Positions 57,541 through 64,000 of a stretch of DNA of 64,000 nucleotides are shown here, one piece after another (the first letter of the stretch is position 1; every line of letters begins with the position of its first letter). Source of the stretch: Protopterus annectens (taxonomy: Eukaryota; Chordata; Ceratodontiformes; Protopteridae); assembly GCF_019279795.1 (NCBI RefSeq), contig NC_056750.1:830167235-830231234 (forward strand), read 5' to 3'. The notes beneath the pieces are model-generated. The model worked only from the letters and a program-made list of their open reading frames with translations, did not search any database and had not been told where the DNA came from. The translations under genes and the position numbers were made by a program.

Positions 57541-60500
57541 TGCCCACATTAACTGCTCCTTATCTGTGGTGAATACAGCCCACGTTAACCGCTCATTATA
57601 CGTGGTGAATACTGACCATATTAACTGCTTATTATCTGCAGTGACTACTGACCATGTTAACTGTTTGTTATCTATAGTGAATACTGAACATGATAACTGT
57701 TCATTGTCTGTGGTGAATACTGCCCATCTTAACTGCTCATTATCTGTGGTGAATACTGAACATGTTAACTGCTCATTATCTGTAGTGAAAACTGACCATG
57801 TTAACTGCACATTATCTGTGGTGAATATTGCCCATATTAACTGCTCATTATCTGTGGTGAATACTGACCATGTTAACTGCTCATTATCTGTGGTGAAAAC
57901 TGACCATGTTAACTGCTCATTTTCTGTGATGAATACTGACCATGTTAACTTCACATTACCTGTGGTGAATACTGGCCATGTTAACTGCTCATTATCGATA
58001 GTGAATACTGAACATGATAACTGTTCATTGTCTGTGGTGAATACTGCCCATCTTAACTGCGCATTATCCGTGGTGCATACTGACCATGTTAACTGCTCAT
58101 TATCTGTGATGAATACTGACCATGTTAACTGCTCATTATCTGTGGTGAATACTGACCATGTTAACTGTTCATTATCTGTGGTGAATACTGACCATGTTAA
58201 CTGCTCATTATCTGTGGTGAATACTGACCATGTTAACTGCTCATTATCTGTGGTGAATACTGACCATGTTAACTGCTCATTATCTGTGGTGATTAGTGAC
58301 CATGTTAACTGCTCATTATCTGTGATGAATACTGACCATGTTAACTGCTCATTGTTTGTGGTGAATACTGACCATGTCAACTGTTCTTTATCTGTAGTGA
58401 ATACTGAACATGGTAACTGCACATTATCTGTGGTGAATACTGACCGTGTTATCTGGTTATTATCTGTCGTGAGTACTAACCATGCTAACTGCTCATTGCC
58501 TGTGGTGAATACTGACCATGTTAACTGCTCATTATCTGTGGTGAATAATGACCATGTTAACTGCTCATTTTCTGTGATGAATACTGACCATGTTAACTGT
58601 TCATTATCTGTGGTGAATACTGACCATGTTAACTTCATTATCTGTGGTGAATACTGACCATATTAACTGCTCATTATTTGTGATGAATACTGACCATATT
58701 AACTGCTCATTATCTGTGGTGTATACTGACCATATTAACTGCTCATTATTTGTGATGAATACTTACCACATTAACTGCTCATTATCTGTGGTGAATACTG
58801 ACCATGTTAACGGCTCATTATCTGTGGTGAATACTGACCATGTTAACTTCATTATCTGTTGGGAATATTGACCTTGTTAACTGCTCATTATCTGTGGTGA
58901 ATAGTGACCATGTTAACTGCTCATTATCTGTGGTGAATAGTGACCATGTTAACTGTTTATTATCTGTGGTGAATACTGACCATGTTTACTGCACATTATC
59001 TGTGGTGAATACTGAACATGTTTACTGCACATTATCTGTGGTGAATACTGACCATGTTAACTGTTCATTATCTGTGGTGAATACTGACCATGTTAACTGC
59101 ACATTATCTGTGGTGAATACTGACCATGTTAACTGCTCATTATCTGTCGTGAATACTGACCATGTTAACGGTTCATTATCTATGGTGATTACTGCCCATG
59201 TTAACTGCTCTCTATCTGTGGTGAATACTGACCATGTTAACTGCTCATTATCTGTGGTGAATACTGACCATGTTAACTGTTCATTATCTGTGGTGAATAC
59301 TGCCCATGTTAACTGCTCATTATCTGTGATGAATACTGACCATGTTAACAGTTCATTATCTGTAGTGAATACTGACCATTTTAACTGCTCATACTCTGTG
59401 ATGAATACTGACCATGTTGACTGTTCATTATCTGTGGTGAATACTGACCATGTAATCTGCTTATTATCTCTGGTGAATACAGACCCTGTTAACTGCACAT
59501 TATCTGTGGTGAATACTGACCATGTTAACTGCTCATTATCTGTGGTGAATACTGACCATGTTAACTGTTCATTATCTGTGGTGAATACTGACCTTGTTAA
59601 CTGCTCATTATCTGTGGTGAATACTGACCATGTTAACTGTTTATTATCTGTGGTGAATACTGACCATGTTTACTGCAAATTATCTGTGGTGAATACTGAC
59701 CATGTAATCTGCTTATTATCTCTGGTGAATACAGACCCTGTTAAATGCACATGATCTGTGATGAATACTGACCATGTTAACTGCATTATAAGTGGTGAAT
59801 ACTGACCATGTTAACTTCATTATCTGTGGTGAATACTGACCATGTTAACTGTTCATTATCTGTGGTGAATGCTGACCACATTAACTGCTCATTATCTGTG
59901 GTGAATACTGACCATGTTAACTGCCCATTATCTGTGGTGAATACTGACCATGTTAACTTCATTATCTGTGGTGAATACTGACCATGTTAACTGCTCATTA
60001 TCTGTGGTGAATACTGTCCATGTTAACTGCTTGTTATCTGTGGTGAATACTGACCATGATAACTGCTCATTATCTGTGGTGAATACTGACCATGTTAACT
60101 GTTCATTATCTGTGGTGAATGCTGACCATGTTAACTGCTCATTTTCTTTGGTGAATATTGACCATTTTAACTGCTCATTATCTGTGGTGAATACTGACCA
60201 TGTTAACTGCTTATTATCTATCATGAATACTGCCCATGTTAACTGCTCATTATCTGTGGTGAATACTGACCATGTTAACTGCTCATTACTTGTGGTGAAT
60301 ACTGACCATGTTAACTGCTCATTATCTGTGGTGAATACTACCCACGTTAACTGCTCATTATCTGTAGTGAATACTGACCATGTTAACTGCTCATTGTCTG
60401 TGGTGAATACTGACTATGTTAACTTCATTATCTGTGATGAATACTGCCCATGTTAACTTCTCATTATCTGTGGTGAATACTGACCATGTTAACTGCTCAT

Positions 60501-63500
60501 TATCTGTGGTGAATACTGACCATGTTAACTGCTCATTATCTGTGGTGAATACTGACCATGTTAACGGCTCATTATCTGTGGTGAATACTGACCATGTTAA
60601 CTGTTCATTATCTGTGGTGAATACTGACTATGTTAACTGTTCATTATCAGTGGTGAATACTGCCTACGTTAACTGCTTATTATCTGTGGTGAATACTGAC
60701 CATGTTAACTTCTCATTATCTGTGGTGAATACTGACCATGTTAACTGCTCATTATCTGTGGTGAATACTGACCATGTTAACTTCATTAGCTGTGGTGAAT
60801 ACTGACCATGTTAACTTCTCATTATCTGTGGTGAATACTGTTAACTGCCATTATCTGTGGTGAATACTGACCATTAACTGTTCATTATCTGTGGTGAATA
60901 AATACTGACCATGTTAACTGCTCATTATCTGTGGTGAATACTGACCACGTTAACTGCTCATTATCTGTGGCCAATACTAACCATCATAACTGCTCATTAT
61001 CTGTGGTGAATACTGACCATGTTAACTGCTCATTATCTGTGGTGAATACTGACCATGTTAACTGCTCATTATCTGTGGTGAATACTGACCATGTTAACTG
61101 CTCATTATCTCTGGTGAATACTGACCATGTTAACTGCTCATTATCTGTGGTGAATACTGACCATGTTAACTGCTCATTATCTGTGGTGAATACTGACCAT
61201 GTTAACTGCTCATTATCTGTGGTGAATAATGACCATGTTAACTGCTCATTATCTGTGGTGAATACTGACCATGTTAACTGCTCATTATCTGTGGTGAATA
61301 CTGACCATGTTAACTGCTCAATATCTGTGGAGAATACTGAATACTGACCACGTCAGCTGCTCATTATCTGTGATGAATACTGACCATGTCAACTGCTCAT
61401 TATCTGTGGTGAATACTGACCATGTCAACTGTTCATTATCTGTAGTGAATACTGAACATTAATGGTTCATTATCTGTGGTGAATACTGACCATGTTAACT
61501 GCTCATTATCTGTGATGAATACTGACCATGTTAACTGTTCATTATCTGTGGTGAATACTGACCATGTTAACTGCTCATTATCTGTGATGAATACTGACCA
61601 TGTTAACTGCTCATTATCTGTGGTGAATACTGACCATGTTAACTGCTCATTATCTGTGGTGAATACTGACCATGTTAACTGCTCATTATCTGTGGTGAAT
61701 ACTGACCATGTTAACTGCTCATGCTCTGTGATGAATACTGACCATGTTGACTGCTCATTATCTGTGATGAAGACCATTATCTGTTGAATATGTGGTGAAT
61801 ACTGACCATGTGAACTGCACATTATCTGTGGTGAATACTGACCATGTTAACTTCTCATTATTTGTGATGAATACTGACCATGTTAACTGCTCATTATCTG
61901 TTGTGAATACTGACCATGTTAACTACTCTTTATCTGTGATGAATACTGATCATGTTTAACTGCTCATTATCTGTGGTGAATAATGATCGTGTTAACTGCT
62001 CATTATCTGTGGTGAATACTGACCATGTTAACTGTTCATTATCTGTGGTGAATATTGCCCACATTAACTGCTCATTATCTGTGGTGAATACTGACCATGT
62101 TAACTGTTCATTATCTGTGGTGAATACTGAACACGTTAACTGCTCATTATCTGCGGTGAATACTGACCGTATTAACTGTTCATTATCTGTGGTGAATACT
62201 GCCCACGGTAACTGCTCATTATTTGTGGTGAATACTGCCCATCTTAACTGCACATTATCTGTGGTGAATACTGAACATGTTAACTACGCATTATCTGTGG
62301 TGAATACTGACCATGTTAACTACACATTATCTGTGATGAATACTGATCATGTTAACTGCTCATGCTATGTGGTGAATACTGACCATGTCAACTGTTCATT
62401 ATCTGTAGTGAATACTGAACATGTTAACTGCTCATTATCTGTGGTGAGTACTGACCATGCTAACTGCTCATTACATGTGGTGAATACTGACCATGTTAAC
62501 TGCTCATTATCTGTGGTGAATACTGACCAAGTTAACTGCTCATTATCTGTGGTGAATACTGACCATATTAACTGCTCATTATCTGTGGTGAATACTGACC
62601 ATGTTAACTGCTCATTATCTGTGGTGAATACTGGCCATGTTAACTTCCATTATCTGTGGTGAATACTGCCAACAATAACTGCTCATTATCTGTGGTGAAT
62701 ACTGACCATATTAACTGCTCATTATCTGTGGTGAATACTGACCATATTAACTGCTCATTATCTGTGGTGAATACTGACCATATTAACTGCTCATTATCTG
62801 TGGTGAATAGTGACCATGTTAACTGTTTATTATCTGTGGTGAATACTGACCATGTTTACTGCACATTATCTGTGGTGAATACTGAACATGTTAACTGCTC
62901 ATTATCTGTAGTGAATACTGACCATGTTAACTGCTCATTGTCTGTGGTGAATATTGCCCACATTTACTGCTCATTATCTGTGATGAATACTGACCATGTT
63001 AACTGCTCATTATCTGTGGTGAATACTGACCATGCTAACTGCTCATTATCTGTGATGAATACTGACCATGTTAACTGCTCATTATCTGTGGTGAATACTG
63101 GCCATGTTAACTTCCATTATCTGTGGTGAATACTGCCAACATTAACTGTTCATTATCAGTGCTGAATACTGAATAATGACCATGTTGACTGTTCATTATC
63201 TGTAGTGAATACTGACCATGTCAACTGCTCATTATCTGTGATGAATACTGACCATGTTAACTGCTCATTATCTGTGGTGAATACTGACCATGTTAACTGC
63301 TCATTATCTGTGGTGAATACTGACCATGTTATCTGTTCATTATCTGTGGTGAATACTGACCATGTTAACTGCTCATTATCTGTGGTGAATACTGACCATG
63401 TTAACTGCTCATTATCTGTGGTGAATACTGACCATGTTAACTGCTCATTATCTGTGGTGAATACTGACCATGTTAACTGCTCATTATCTGTGGTGAATAC

Positions 63501-64000
63501 TGACCATGCTAACTGCTCATTATCTGTGGTGAATACTGTCCAGGCTAACTGATCATTATCCATGGTGAATAATGACCATGTTAACTGCTCATTATCTGTG
63601 GTGAATACTGACCATGTTAACTGCTCATTATCTGTGGTGAATACTGACCATGTTAACTGCTCATTATCTGTGGTGAATACTGACCATGCTAACTGCTCAT
63701 TATCTGTGGTGAATACTGTCCAGGCTAACTGCTCATTTTCTGTGGTGAATACTGACCACGTTAACGGTTCATTATCTGTGGTGAATACTGACCATGTTAA
63801 CTGCTCATTATCTGTGGTGAATACTGCCCACGTTAACTGCTCATTATCTGTGGTGAATACTGACCATGTTAACTGTTCATTATCTGTGGTGAATACTGAC
63901 CATGTTAACTGCTCATTATCTGTGGTGAATACTGCCCACGTTAACTGCTCATTATCTGTGGTGAATACTGACCATGTTAACTGCTCATTATATGTGGTGA
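57540..64000. repeat. Satellite domain D: mostly homogeneous
   Basis: After a mixed transition, units return to near consensus and 34-bp GTTAACTTCATTATC units recur (58632, 58848, 59816, 59957, 60422, 60783). Several unit-internal deletions occur (60835-60900, 61330-61350, 61780). The array continues past the right edge. Confidence 0.75.

Larger units (their letters stand above)
30238..64000. repeat. 36-bp satellite array, more than 33.7 kb
   Basis: From the first GCCCATGTTAACTG the whole remainder is head-to-tail copies of a 36-bp unit. The unit can be read as GTTAACTGCTCATTATCTG followed by TGGTGAATACTGACCAT. There are about 940 units and the array runs off the window. Most units differ from consensus at 0-4 positions. 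Recurrent variants are TGC/TGT, GAC/GCC, CAT/CGT, CTGCTC/CTTCTC, GTGGTG/GTGATG, GAATACT/GAATATT and CCATG/CCACG. Length variants of 35 bp (TTTTAACTGCCATTATC) and 34 bp (GTTAACTTCATTATC) recur. No other sequence longer than a few bases interrupts the array. GC is about 38 percent. Long open frames on both strands follow from the period being a multiple of three. Confidence 0.99.

Noticed and set aside
30238..64000. 36-bp direct repeats as a CRISPR array
   Set aside because: The repeats abut with no spacers and the rest of the window is vertebrate-type DNA.
30238..64000. Centromeric satellite with CENP-B box
   Set aside because: The unit contains no TTCG...CGGG-type CENP-B box. A centromeric role cannot be judged from sequence alone.

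Overview
The window is eukaryotic repeat-dominated DNA, most likely from a non-mammalian vertebrate with a transposon-rich genome. It holds several decayed copies of one CR1-type LINE, a Harbinger transposase relic, tRNA-headed SINE pieces, hAT-like MITEs, long microsatellites and intron-like exon remains. An amphibian, lungfish or other fish-grade vertebrate would fit, but the species cannot be fixed from the sequence alone. There is no bacterial organisation, no CRISPR array, and no complete host gene.

Region 1 (1-6.8 kb) is AT-rich, intergenic or intronic DNA. It contains a ~310-bp direct duplication at the left edge, two small minus-strand exon candidates with matching splice phase (1187-1331 and 1023-1091), a cluster of GCTTAGC/GCTAAGC motifs, perfect hairpins near 2.4 kb, and a broken PIF/Harbinger (HARBI1-like) transposase on the minus strand (about 3.18-4.35 kb).

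Region 2 (6.8-16.3 kb) holds two large minus-strand copies of the same LINE family (6784-9476 and about 11483-15390), a short third 3' fragment (about 11251-11480), a 618-bp MITE with long terminal inverted repeats (9761-10378) and a 249-bp CA-rich microsatellite.

Region 3 (16.3-26.5 kb) carries SINE heads, a plus-strand fragment of the LINE 3' end with internal duplications, a 41-bp minisatellite, a second MITE with a perfect 8-bp target duplication, and a 439-bp-arm inverted repeat. It also has one convincing isolated exon on the plus strand (23163-23271) with a weaker follow-on exon at 24850.

Region 4 (26.5-30.0 kb) is a third minus-strand LINE copy. Read with the other copies, it shows the family architecture: an ORF1 with a CX2CX16CX2C zinc-finger-like motif and an SGNH esterase, then an APE endonuclease and a reverse transcriptase. 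All copies are dead.

Region 5 (30,238 to the end of the window, more than 33.7 kb and about 940 units) is one uninterrupted tandem array of a 36-bp unit. Because 36 is divisible by three, long frames stay open on both strands (12-residue repeat VNTDHVNCSLSV on plus, TWSVFTTDNEQL on minus). Recurrent stops, frameshifting 34- and 35-bp units and abundant replacement changes argue for a satellite rather than a gene. The array is organised: variant-rich blocks alternate with near-homogeneous blocks, and segments of about 2.2, 8.1-8.7 and 10 kb are duplicated within it. This array is the most notable feature of the window.
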